Shown one piece after another: positions 51,277 through 59,873 of a stretch of 64,000 bases of DNA (its first letter is position 1; each line of letters starts with the position of its first letter). The translations under genes were made by a program, and so were the position numbers. Origin of the DNA: Treponema sp. UBA6367. Lineage in GTDB: Bacteria; Spirochaetota; Spirochaetia; Treponematales; Treponemataceae. Under the pieces are notes generated by a model that searched no databases, was not told the DNA's origin, and saw only the letters and a program-made list of their open reading frames with translations. The stretch spans positions 55,286-119,285 of the forward strand of contig DJRF01000026.1 of NCBI GenBank assembly GCA_002437725.1, given 5' to 3'.

Positions 51277-52365
51277 ATGAATTCAAAAGAAGTTTTTATT
51301 GGCGGAAAAGGAATTACAAAAAGAATTGGAATTGGAGGTAAAAATCCAATTTCTATTCAAACCATGTGGAAAGATTCTATAGCAGATTTAGAAGAAAATC
51401 CCCATAAACTTGATGCAATCTTAAAACAGATAAATGATTTAAAAATGCTTGGCTGTGACATAATTCGCTTTGCCGTTCCTGACATAAAAAGCGCAAATTC
51501 CCTTTGTGCAATAGCTTCAAGAACGCAAGTTCCTCTTGTTGCTGATATTCATTTCGATTACAGGCTTGCACTTGAATGTTTAAAAGGGAATGTCGCCGCA
51601 ATACGAATAAATCCAGGCAATATCGGCTCAAAAGAAAATACTAAGAAAGTTGTTGATGCTTGCCGTGAAAATGGAGTTGCAATTCGCATAGGTATAAATT
51701 CTGGCAGTTATCCAAAAGAACTTCAGCAAAAAGTTGCACAAGGATTAATGACCCGTTCTCAGGCGCTTTGCGAAACTGCCGCCATAGAATCTTCAGTTTT
51801 TGAAGAATTAAACTTTGATCAATACGTTGTTAGCATGAAATCTTCAAGTGTAGAAGAGACAGTTTTGTCAAACCGCTTTTATGCGCAAAAATATAATAAT
51901 CCGCTGCATTTAGGCGTTACAGAAGCAGGACCGCTTATTGACGGGGTTGTAAAGTCTGCTTTAGCGTTTTCAACGCTTCTTTCTGAAAATATCGGAGATA
52001 CAATTAGGGTGAGTCTTTCTTCTTCTCCAGAAAACGAAGTTATTGCCGCTAGAAACATTTTAAAAGAATGTGGCAAACGAAAAGGCGGTGTTAATCTTGT
52101 TTCTTGTCCTAGGTGCGGAAGGCTAGGCTTTGATGTTCATTCTTTTGTAGAGCGATGGCAAAAAAGGCTGCTTGCGCTGGATAAGAATATTACAGTTGCA
52201 GTTATGGGTTGTGTGGTAAATGGACCTGGCGAAGGAAAACACGCTGATATTGGAATTGCAGGCGCAAATGGAAAGGCAATCATCTTTAAAAAAGGAAAAA
52301 TAGTACGCACAATAGATGAAAAAGATGCCGACAAAGTATTTGAAGAAGAATTAAATTCTCTGTAA
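51277..52365 (+). CDS. ispG: 4-hydroxy-3-methylbut-2-enyl-diphosphate synthase IspG
   Basis: A 362-aa enzyme of the MEP isoprenoid pathway converting MEcPP to HMBPP with a 4Fe-4S cluster. Markers: NPISIQTMWKDS near residue 25, FAVPD, LVADIHFDYRLAL, IRINPGNIG and IRIGINSGS; the cluster Cys lie in SCPRCGRLGF (about residues 276 and 279) and MGCVVNGPGE (about 311). It is the compact bacterial form without the plant-type insert. The next gene follows after 13 nt. Confidence 0.97.
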   Translation: MNSKEVFIGGKGITKRIGIGGKNPISIQTMWKDSIADLEENPHKLDAILKQINDLKMLGCDIIRFAVPDIKSANSLCAIASRTQVPLVADIHFDYRLALECLKGNVAAIRINPGNIGSKENTKKVVDACRENGVAIRIGINSGSYPKELQQKVAQGLMTRSQALCETAAIESSVFEELNFDQYVVSMKSSSVEETVLSNRFYAQKYNNPLHLGVTEAGPLIDGVVKSALAFSTLLSENIGDTIRVSLSSSPENEVIAARNILKECGKRKGGVNLVSCPRCGRLGFDVHSFVERWQKRLLALDKNITVAVMGCVVNGPGEGKHADIGIAGANGKAIIFKKGKIVRTIDEKDADKVFEEELNSL

Positions 52366-52378
52366 TTTTGGAGACTTT

Positions 52379-53491
52379 ATGAAAAAGTTTTTATTCTGTT
52401 TGGTTATTTTTACATATTTGCCACTTTTTGCTCAAACTGTAAAAGAACCTGATTACATTTATAACGATCAGCGGATTTTTGAAGATGCCGAAATTGCATT
52501 TGAAGATTCTGATTTCTCTCTTGCATTAAAACTTGCAGAAAAAGCTATAGAAACTAGAAAAAATAGGGTAGATTGGGAAGTTTTTACTCTGGAAAATTCT
52601 TTTAAACCTGCTGAGGTAAAATACGCAGGTGATTTTTTGTCCGCTTCTAAAGGCATTTTAAAAGAAAGACAAGATTATGATGCTCTTATGATTATAAATC
52701 GCTATGAAAAAAAATATGGTACTCAGACTTTTGATGATTCAAAAACAAAGCTGATAGATTTTATAAAATCTAAAAAGCCATTTCCAGAAGCGGATGTTTT
52801 GTGTGGTAATATTTATAAGTTAGAAGGGGAGTATGCTCTTTCTTTTAATTTTTATGAAACAGCCTTAAAAAATGCTGATGTTCTAGATATTCCTGCTGAA
52901 AAATATAATATTTTGTATTCATTGGCAGAAATAAGTTCTATTCAAGAAAAATATGATGACTATGAAAAATACTTATTGCTTATAATTGCTCAAGACAGTT
53001 TATACAAGGATTCTGCTTTTATAAAAGCAATAAATAAAACAATTTCAAGTACAAAATCAAATGCTCTTGAAAAGTTTTTTTCTTTATATCGTGCGCAAAA
53101 TTACAGTTTGCTGCAAGCTTATATGAATCTTGCCATATATTACAATTCTAAAAATGCTTTAGACAAGGCTCTTAATTGCAGCGCATTGTGTACTCTTACC
53201 GGTTTTACTAAGATTTATGAAGTTGTAAAGAAAAGAAATCCAGAATTTGAATACAAAGGCTTAGCATCGGTTTTAAAAGAAGCTGTTTTATATGAAGATA
53301 TAGTGGACTGGGGAATTAACAATAAAGTTTGGCAAGGTTTTAATGAGTTTGCAGCCCTTGCACAAAAAAATAATAATCCAGTTTTTGCAGTTCAACTTTA
53401 TTCTATCTTAAAAACATATTCTCCAGAAGAATATTGGAAAAACGATGCGCAAATTCAATTTTCAAAGATAACTTTACTAAATAAAAAATAG
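52379..53491 (+). CDS. Secreted TPR-like protein
   Basis: A 370-aa protein. The signal peptide MKKFLFCLVIFTYLPLFAQ is followed by helical repeats: AEIAFEDSDFSLALKLAEKA, GNIYKLEGEYALSFNFYETAL and MNLAIYYNSKNALDKALNC. These are divergent TPR-like helix pairs. It would be located in the periplasm or outer membrane. It is co-transcribed with ispG (ribosome binding site TTGGAG before the ATG). A link to isoprenoid synthesis is not implied. Confidence 0.8.
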   Translation: MKKFLFCLVIFTYLPLFAQTVKEPDYIYNDQRIFEDAEIAFEDSDFSLALKLAEKAIETRKNRVDWEVFTLENSFKPAEVKYAGDFLSASKGILKERQDYDALMIINRYEKKYGTQTFDDSKTKLIDFIKSKKPFPEADVLCGNIYKLEGEYALSFNFYETALKNADVLDIPAEKYNILYSLAEISSIQEKYDDYEKYLLLIIAQDSLYKDSAFIKAINKTISSTKSNALEKFFSLYRAQNYSLLQAYMNLAIYYNSKNALDKALNCSALCTLTGFTKIYEVVKKRNPEFEYKGLASVLKEAVLYEDIVDWGINNKVWQGFNEFAALAQKNNNPVFAVQLYSILKTYSPEEYWKNDAQIQFSKITLLNKK

Positions 53492-53496
53492 ATAAA

Positions 53497-53589
53497 TAGC
53501 CAAAACTTCGAGTTTTTAGAAAAATAAACAAAATTTTAAATTCGCTGAAAGCATTTTTTTACAGTTATAAAAATTCGAAATTTTGGCTA
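53497..53589. repeat. Intergenic palindromic repeat, copy D (best preserved)
   Basis: A 93-bp element. Left arm 53497-53518 (TAGCCAAAACTTCGAG then TTTTTA) and right arm 53568-53589 (TAAAAATTCGAAATTT then TGGCTA) match at 20 of 22 positions, with one of the two exceptions a G-T pair. The interior AATTCGCTGAAAGCATTTTT is shared with copy A. It starts 5 nt after the TPR gene stop and lies between convergent genes. Confidence 0.8.
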
Positions 53590-53637
53590 AAGAATAGGAT
53601 TTTACAAAAATGTATAAAATCGCACTGTTTTTTGCGA

Positions 53638-55257
53638 TTAATAGAACATAGAAAGATCAATTGTAAGTTCATAAGAACTTACGCCAGAATCTCGCCAATC
53701 TTGGTTTACAAATTTTTTGAAATATGGCAATTTTCTGCCTAAGTCTACACCAAAACTTGCTCTAACAGTATAATTTTTCCACTTTTTCGGATAGACTAGA
53801 ACTTCTAGTCCGCCAGAATAAAAACCATCGGTAGGATGAAAATTTGTGTTTGTAATTCTATTGTGAACCAATGCAAAATCTAAAAAAGGAGAAAGTTGAA
53901 CTTCATTATCAAAGATAGACATTATTTTACTAAGCTTTTGATGGTCTTTTATAAAAGGCCAATCTTCAAATCTAAAAGTAAATATATGAATTGGCACATC
54001 AATATTAAATACAAATGCTGCAGGCGTTTCTGTTGCATACCAATTTGAATGGCCCGTTGATTCTGCAAAATACTGTTTATAACGAATTCCTCTAAGCCTA
54101 GAACCTATGTTTTCTCTTCCTCCATCTTGAATAGAAGACAGGTTTGCAAAAGCATAGCTTCTTGAATAAATTCCCGCATACTTAAATGCTTTGTATAGAC
54201 TAAGTTCTCCGTTTATACCCGAAACAAATTCTTCAGTTTGAAAATTATAGCTAAATGGAGTTGAAATCGAAACACTAATGCCGTTTCTAAAATTGCCAAT
54301 CCAGTTTACGCGAGAGGTTGAAACAGTTTGATTTGCAGAAATAACAGGTCCTTTTAGGTCTTCATCGCGAATTCCGTCAAAATCCCAGTTGTAACCAAAT
54401 CCTAACTTTGGCGTGTAATATATTTTTCCCCAGTTTTGAATATCTTGAATTTCTATTGGCGCAGAAAAATCCACACTTTCTTTAAAGTATATGTTGTCGT
54501 TGTAAATTCCGTTGGAATCTTCTTTTTGATAGTAGTCTAAATCGTTTATGGAATATTGATTTACGCTTAGTTTTAAAGAAAATTTGTCAAATGGCATAGA
54601 AAAATCTAAACCTGTTTTAATATCCCATTCAGGTATGTGCTTTCCAAACGTGTATGAAAGGGCAAAAGAATTTCCCCAAGAACAGTCTATAACCCCCATC
54701 TTAAACGGCGTGTAAAATTCTGTATTAAAGCCTAGCTTGAAATCAGGGGTAGAGCCTTTTTCTTTTGTTTCTATTTCTACATTTACATCAGTTCCCATGG
54801 TTTCCATAGACCCTAAAAAATTTGTATCTTTAATTTTAAACTTTACAACAATATTTTGTCCAGAATCTCCTGTTGGCGTCGTTTTTCCATAGGGTAAAGC
54901 CAAAAGGTGAGACGAATCCTTTGTGGCAACTTTCAAATGAACGCAATATAAGGGCTCTAAATTCTCTGTTTCTGCGTTTGTTGTAAAATCTACCGGTTGT
55001 TCGTCTACTATAAAATCAACTTCGATAGATTCAAATGTTCTTGTATTTTCTAATTTTTGAGTGTAATCATCTATATAGGAGATAAGTTCATCTTCCGACT
55101 TGAAAATTCTATTCTTATCAACAGGAATTTTTGTGTCTAAAACATACTTCCTTGTTATGCCTTTTATGTTGTAGTCAACATCTGTGATTTTATATTGATT
55201 TGAATAAGCCGCAGATATTGAGAGTAAAAATGCTATTACAATATAAAAACGCTTCAT
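53638..55257 (-). CDS. BamA-like outer-membrane barrel with one POTRA-like domain
   Basis: A 539-aa protein with signal peptide (FYIVIAFLLSISAAYS). Residues about 20-105 look like a POTRA domain (YKITDVDYNIKGITRKYVLD, then TRTFESIEVDFIVDE). The rest is a beta-barrel with alternating strands, a loop GYNWDFDGIRDEDLKGP and the C-terminal strand SSYELTIDLSMFY, which ends in an aromatic pair as BamA targets and Omp85 proteins do. Its ATG starts at the base after the wbaP-like stop, so it belongs to the glycan operon. A role in exporting or inserting glycoconjugate machinery is inferred only. Confidence 0.75.
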   Translation of the reverse strand: MKRFYIVIAFLLSISAAYSNQYKITDVDYNIKGITRKYVLDTKIPVDKNRIFKSEDELISYIDDYTQKLENTRTFESIEVDFIVDEQPVDFTTNAETENLEPLYCVHLKVATKDSSHLLALPYGKTTPTGDSGQNIVVKFKIKDTNFLGSMETMGTDVNVEIETKEKGSTPDFKLGFNTEFYTPFKMGVIDCSWGNSFALSYTFGKHIPEWDIKTGLDFSMPFDKFSLKLSVNQYSINDLDYYQKEDSNGIYNDNIYFKESVDFSAPIEIQDIQNWGKIYYTPKLGFGYNWDFDGIRDEDLKGPVISANQTVSTSRVNWIGNFRNGISVSISTPFSYNFQTEEFVSGINGELSLYKAFKYAGIYSRSYAFANLSSIQDGGRENIGSRLRGIRYKQYFAESTGHSNWYATETPAAFVFNIDVPIHIFTFRFEDWPFIKDHQKLSKIMSIFDNEVQLSPFLDFALVHNRITNTNFHPTDGFYSGGLEVLVYPKKWKNYTVRASFGVDLGRKLPYFKKFVNQDWRDSGVSSYELTIDLSMFY

Positions 55258-56733
55258 TTAGTATGCACCTTTTCCTCTGATAACAACCCATACTGTTTTT
55301 ATAATAATCCATATATCAAGCCATACGGACCAGTTTTGAATATAGTAGGTATCGAGATTTATTCTTTCTTCGTAGCCTGTGTCCGAGCGTCCAGAAATTT
55401 GCCACATTCCAGAAAGACCTGGCGTTACAGAAAGAACAAAGTTTGCGCTTTCGCCATATTTTTCTATTTCACTCTTTGTAACAGGTCTAGGACCTACAAA
55501 ACTCATTTGTCCTATCAAAATATTAAAAAGCTGTGGAAGCTCATCAAGGCTTGTTTTTCTAAGAAATTTTCCAAAGTTTGTAACTCGTGGATCGTCAACA
55601 AATTTTCTATCTTTTTCCCATTCTGCTTTTCTTATAGGATCGGTTGCAAGAATTTTTTCTAGCATTTCTTGGGAATTATTGTACATCGATCTAAATTTCC
55701 AGCACTTTATTTCTTTTCCATTCTTTCCAACTCGTTTGTGCCCATAAAAAACAGGTCCTTTTGACGTAATTTTTACTAGAATAGATAGAATTAGCATTAC
55801 AGGCAAGATTATTGGAAGCGAAATAAAAATTAAAAATAAATCAATTAGACGTTTTGTAAAAAGGCTGCCTTTTCTTGTTAAATTATGAGTTGTTGAATAG
55901 CCTATTATTCCGCCTAAATCTCTTATGTGCATTGAAGAAGAAAGGCTATCTTGATTTTTAGAAATATTTATTGTGTATCTGTAGGTTGTAAAAATCTGTT
56001 TTCTGTTGCCTGTATAGTCACAAAGAATTGCGACTTTTATTTTAAGTTTCTTTATGGCATTTAAAATTTCATCTGTTTCTGGAAAAACTGGAATTCCGTC
56101 TTGGATAAAGCTTTCTTTTACAGAATTATCAATTATTATTGCAGGTCTATAACCTAAATCTCTGCGCTTTTTTAATCGGTTTACAACAACTGCGCCGCTA
56201 TTGTTAGTTTCGTATATTACAGCGGGAACTCCCCACCAAAAGAATTTTCCAAAAATATGTCTGCCAATTTCGCGGCAAGCTGGCAGTCCAATTGCACATA
56301 TCGGCGTGGCTAAAAGAAGCGCGCAGATTACAGCGATGTTGCTGCTGTCGGCGGCAATACTGTGCGTTATAACCATAATGATATTATCAGAAGAGCCGTC
56401 TTCAAATATAATGCTTATGCCTATTCCCATGAAACAAAAAAAGGAACAAATTGTCATTTTGCGAATTTCGTCAGACGGGGAATTCATTATGCCTGGATAT
56501 AGACCTGCCGCATAAAAAACTAATAAAACTAAAGGAAAATAAAGTGTATAGTTTACAAAAGAGCGGAAATTTATAAGTTCTGGTTTGAACAAGTTTATGA
56601 TTAAAAATGCCAAACCAATGCAACAAAAAAGTGAAATCGCATCCACAATCATGAGCATTAAGCCAGAAAGAAAAGAACTTGTTCTGTTGTGATATGTTTT
56701 CTTAAATAAAGATATAAATTCTGTTGACGTCAT
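55258..56733 (-). CDS. Polyprenyl-phosphate sugar phosphotransferase (WbaP-type)
   Basis: A 491-aa enzyme that starts glycan synthesis by transferring a sugar-1-phosphate to undecaprenyl phosphate. The N-terminal half has about five TM segments and the CoA-binding-like middle domain (GVPAVIYETNNSGAVVVNRL). The catalytic domain at the C-terminus has GPVFYGHKRVGKNGKEIKCWKFRSM (in parts), RKTSLDELPQLFNILIGQMS, FVGPRP and PGLSGMWQISGRSD. Overall WbaP/RfbP length and topology fit galactose or similar hexose-1-phosphate. It lies 12 nt after the glycosyltransferase gene. Confidence 0.92.
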   Translation of the reverse strand: MTSTEFISLFKKTYHNRTSSFLSGLMLMIVDAISLFCCIGLAFLIINLFKPELINFRSFVNYTLYFPLVLLVFYAAGLYPGIMNSPSDEIRKMTICSFFCFMGIGISIIFEDGSSDNIIMVITHSIAADSSNIAVICALLLATPICAIGLPACREIGRHIFGKFFWWGVPAVIYETNNSGAVVVNRLKKRRDLGYRPAIIIDNSVKESFIQDGIPVFPETDEILNAIKKLKIKVAILCDYTGNRKQIFTTYRYTINISKNQDSLSSSMHIRDLGGIIGYSTTHNLTRKGSLFTKRLIDLFLIFISLPIILPVMLILSILVKITSKGPVFYGHKRVGKNGKEIKCWKFRSMYNNSQEMLEKILATDPIRKAEWEKDRKFVDDPRVTNFGKFLRKTSLDELPQLFNILIGQMSFVGPRPVTKSEIEKYGESANFVLSVTPGLSGMWQISGRSDTGYEERINLDTYYIQNWSVWLDIWIIIKTVWVVIRGKGAY

Positions 56734-56745
56734 TACACATCCATT

Positions 56746-57867
56746 TTATTTCATTATGCTTATTTTTTCAATTGTATTATTTACGGTCTGTTGGAATTCT
56801 TTTATAAAATTTTCTTGATTAAATGTCTTTGCGTGTTCAACAATTTCTTCTGATTTAAAAATATTTTGATTGTGAAGTTCTTCAAATCTTTCCAATGCAT
56901 TTTTTAAAGAATTAATGTCTTGCTTTTCAAAGAAAATACCAGTTTTACAATCTTTTACGGTTTCGCAAGCTCCTCCGCGGCCAAATGCAATTACAGGACA
57001 CCCGCAGGCTTGCGCTTCAAGCGGAGCAAGTCCAAAATCTTCTTCTGCGCAAAAAATCATTGCCTTGCAAGTTTGAAGGTAATTTCTAAGCTCTTTATCA
57101 TCGATTCTGCCTGTAAATGTTATATTTTCATCTCCTGCGGCAAGTTGCTTTAGTTTTTTTTCTTCAGAACCAGAACCGATTACAACTAGTTTCTTTTCAG
57201 TTCCTTTTATGGCTTGAACTGCTAAATCAATTCTTTTATACGGAACAAGCCTTGAAAATGCAACATAAAAGTCCTTGCGTTCCTTAGAAAAGTCTGGAAA
57301 AAAACGTTCTTCATTTACTGGAGAATAAATAACTTTTGCATCTAAATTCCAAAATTTTTTTATCCTGCGAGCTATATATTTTGAATTTGCAACAAGGGTA
57401 TCTATTCTTTGGCTTGAAATAAAATCCCATTGACGAATTTCTGGCATCCATTTAGACATAAAAAATCTAGTCAATCTGCCGCTGCGTTTTTTGTAATCAA
57501 AAAATAAGTCCCATGCGTAGCGCATAGGGGAGTGGATATAAGCAACTTGAGGTATATAAGGTGGAACTATTACACCTTTTGCGCATGAAGAGCTGCTGCA
57601 CACAACAAGGTCGTAGCCTGACAAGTCAAAAGATTCAAAAGCTTTTGGCATGAATTTTAGCAATTTTGTATATATCTTTGTAGAAAATGGAATTTTTTGT
57701 AGTGAAGAAGTTATAATTTTGTTCTTTTCAAAATGTCCTTTCATCTTTTTTTTGTCATAAACAAGAGTGAAAATATCCGCTTGAGGATAAATTTTTAAAA
57801 GAAGTTCTACAAAGGTTTCGGCTCCGCCGTAGTTTGTAAGCCAATCGTGTACAATAGCTACTTTCAT
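56746..57867 (-). CDS. Family 4 glycosyltransferase (WbaZ-like)
   Basis: A 373-aa GT-B enzyme. The N-terminal domain begins VAIVHDWLTNYGGAETFVE with YIHSPMRYAWDLFFDY, typical of WbaZ-type mannosyltransferases. The C-terminal half has YVAFSRLVPYKRIDLAVQAI and the GT4 donor site FCAEEDFGLAPLEAQACGCPVIAF (EX7E: E-D-F-G-L-A-P-L-E). A GDP-linked manno-configured donor fits its neighbours, which make GDP-heptose; this is inference. Part of the heptose operon. Confidence 0.88.
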   Translation of the reverse strand: MKVAIVHDWLTNYGGAETFVELLLKIYPQADIFTLVYDKKKMKGHFEKNKIITSSLQKIPFSTKIYTKLLKFMPKAFESFDLSGYDLVVCSSSSCAKGVIVPPYIPQVAYIHSPMRYAWDLFFDYKKRSGRLTRFFMSKWMPEIRQWDFISSQRIDTLVANSKYIARRIKKFWNLDAKVIYSPVNEERFFPDFSKERKDFYVAFSRLVPYKRIDLAVQAIKGTEKKLVVIGSGSEEKKLKQLAAGDENITFTGRIDDKELRNYLQTCKAMIFCAEEDFGLAPLEAQACGCPVIAFGRGGACETVKDCKTGIFFEKQDINSLKNALERFEELHNQNIFKSEEIVEHAKTFNQENFIKEFQQTVNNTIEKISIMK

Positions 57868-57878
57868 ATAATGCTCTT

Positions 57879-59219
57879 TTATTGTTTTATTATTTTAGAT
57901 ACACAGTCAAGCAGACTATTGTTCTTGTCTACTAAAAGACTTTCTTTGCACCCAGCTGCTTGCCCGGCAAGAATATCATTTTTTTCATCGCCTATCATAT
58001 AAGATTCGCTTAGGTCGATATTTAAATCCTGGCTAGCCTGAAGCAAAAGTCCTGGCTTGGGTTTTCTGCACTGGCAATCGCACTTGTATTCAGGGCGTTC
58101 TCCTGGAAATCCTTTGTCTGTATGATGAGGACAAAAATACAAGGCGTCTATGAAAGCGCCTTCTTTTCCCAATAGAGTTTCCATTTTGTTGTGTATTTCT
58201 TGCAATTGTTCAAAAGTGCAGTCGCCACGCGCTATCACAGGCTGATTTGTTACAACAATAGCAAGATAGCCGGACTTATTTATTTTTTTTATAGCTTGTG
58301 CTGCGCCTTCTTCTAATTCAAACTGCTGTGGACTTGTTATAAATCCGTTCTTTTTATTTATGGTTCCATCTCGGTCAAGAAAAATGGCTTTTTGCTTGTG
58401 GCTAAGATTTCTTGAAGATACTTTATGGCTTTTTATATCGTTTTCAGTTTCGTAATACCTGTCTGGCGTTCCCATGTCTTTTATGTACTCTGGTGTCTCG
58501 TAGGCAAATATTTTTTTTGAACTGATGTTTGGTTTTAAGACATCTCTATCGAGGTCTATTTTGTCAGGAGTTTCAGGATGGCGGGGAACAAAGTTTTCTG
58601 CTGTTTTTCTAAGCAACTGAGGCGAAATTATTTCTATTCCTGCATTTACAAGATTTCTGTACCACAGTCGTTCATCTTCTTTTGCTAGCCATTTTACAAC
58701 TCTATGCGTATTTTGCGGAAGCTCTCCAGGAAACTTTGGAGGAAGAATTTCTGTAATCAAAATTGAAGAATCGTATGGGTGTCCATTTGGATGAGCCATT
58801 AAACTAGCCCAGGCTTTTTTTTGCTTATGAAAATTTATGAATCTTATAAAATCAATGTCGAAAATCACATCTCCGCAAAGAAGCAGAAAATCGTCGTCAA
58901 TTACTGTTTTTGTGTGAACGGCTTCGCAGTCTTTTCCATCTAACATTTTAAAAAGCGCGCCAGCTGTTCCTAAAGGAGAATCTTCAGTAAAATAATCAAT
59001 GTTTACGCCAAATTCTTTTCCATCTTTAAAATATTTTTTTATAGCATCGCCTAAATATCCAACGCCGATTGTTATATCGGTTAATCCGCATTGTTTTAAA
59101 TTTTCAATTTGATACTGAAGAATTGGCTTTCCGCAAATTTCAATCATTGGCTTAGGAACATCGTTTCTTACGCTCTGAATGCGAGTTCCCTTTCCGCCTG
59201 CCATTATAATCGTTTTCAT
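57879..59219 (-). CDS. Fused heptose-1-phosphate guanylyltransferase and heptose bisphosphate phosphatase
   Basis: A 446-aa bifunctional protein. Residues about 1-245 are a nucleotidyltransferase with TIIMAGGKGTRIQSVRNDVPKPM, GTAGALF and LLLCGDVIFDIDF (HddC-like). Residues about 275-446 are a HAD phosphatase of GmhB type: AIFLDRDGTINKKNGF (Asp nucleophile in DRDGT), VVTNQPVIARG, the zinc-site pattern CPHH...CDCQCRKPKPG and YMIGDEKNDILAG. They are predicted to remove the 7-phosphate from heptose-1,7-bisphosphate and then form GDP-heptose. The two are usually separate genes. gmhA lies 3 nt upstream. Confidence 0.9.
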   Translation of the reverse strand: MKTIIMAGGKGTRIQSVRNDVPKPMIEICGKPILQYQIENLKQCGLTDITIGVGYLGDAIKKYFKDGKEFGVNIDYFTEDSPLGTAGALFKMLDGKDCEAVHTKTVIDDDFLLLCGDVIFDIDFIRFINFHKQKKAWASLMAHPNGHPYDSSILITEILPPKFPGELPQNTHRVVKWLAKEDERLWYRNLVNAGIEIISPQLLRKTAENFVPRHPETPDKIDLDRDVLKPNISSKKIFAYETPEYIKDMGTPDRYYETENDIKSHKVSSRNLSHKQKAIFLDRDGTINKKNGFITSPQQFELEEGAAQAIKKINKSGYLAIVVTNQPVIARGDCTFEQLQEIHNKMETLLGKEGAFIDALYFCPHHTDKGFPGERPEYKCDCQCRKPKPGLLLQASQDLNIDLSESYMIGDEKNDILAGQAAGCKESLLVDKNNSLLDCVSKIIKQ

Positions 59220-59222
59220 AAA

Positions 59223-59855
59223 TTACACTTCCCAAAAATGCTCTTCCACTTGAAGGCACAGCGCGTGATAAACAGGAAGATGTAGTTCTTGAATCATAAA
59301 TGTCTCGTTTTGAGGAACAATAATGCTGACGTCAGAAATTTTTGCAAGTTTTCCACCGTCTTTTCCTGTTAGCGCAATTGTATAAAGGCCTTTTGCCTTT
59401 GCTACTGCCGTTGCATAAATAATATCTTTTGAATTGCCAGATGTTGAAATACCTAAAAAAACATCGCCTTTTTTTCCGTAGCCATTGACTTGCTGCGCAA
59501 ACATTGCGTTTCCATCAACATCATTTAAGCTGGCGGTCATTAAAGCGTTGTTGTTTGTAAGGGCAATGGCTGGCAAAGAACCTTGCAACCTGTTTTCAAG
59601 ATATTCACCGGATTCTTCATCAATCTTTTTTATTTGTTTAATAAATTTTGAGTCGGGGATTCTTTTTTTGCAAAAGCTTTTTAAAAGTTCTCCTGTTATA
59701 TGGTCGCTGTCTGCGCAAGAACCTCCGTTTCCTGCAATTAAAAGTTTTCCGTCTTTTTCATAGCTGCTGATTAAAATTTGAGCCGCCTTTTCAATATTTT
59801 GCTTGCAAATTTCAAGGCTAGGGTAGCGTTCTATAAGTTGATCTATGTACTTCAT
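59223..59855 (-). CDS. gmhA: Sedoheptulose-7-phosphate isomerase
   Basis: A 210-aa SIS-domain enzyme that converts sedoheptulose-7-phosphate to D-glycero-D-manno-heptose-7-phosphate. Signature: LLIAGNGGSCADSDHITGEL, LGISTSGNSKDIIYA, ALTGKDGGKLAKISDVSIIVP and the C-terminal helix QELHLPVYHALCLQVEEHFW, which includes the metal/active-site His of GmhA. Second gene of the heptose operon. Confidence 0.95.
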   Translation of the reverse strand: MKYIDQLIERYPSLEICKQNIEKAAQILISSYEKDGKLLIAGNGGSCADSDHITGELLKSFCKKRIPDSKFIKQIKKIDEESGEYLENRLQGSLPAIALTNNNALMTASLNDVDGNAMFAQQVNGYGKKGDVFLGISTSGNSKDIIYATAVAKAKGLYTIALTGKDGGKLAKISDVSIIVPQNETFMIQELHLPVYHALCLQVEEHFWEV

Positions 59856-59873
59856 TTGGTGACCTCTTAAAAT

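Noticed and set aside
53638..55257. Annotation as the essential BamA of the cell
   Set aside because: Only one POTRA-like domain, weak similarity and position in a glycan operon. True BamA has several POTRA domains and usually other neighbours. Kept as BamA-like.
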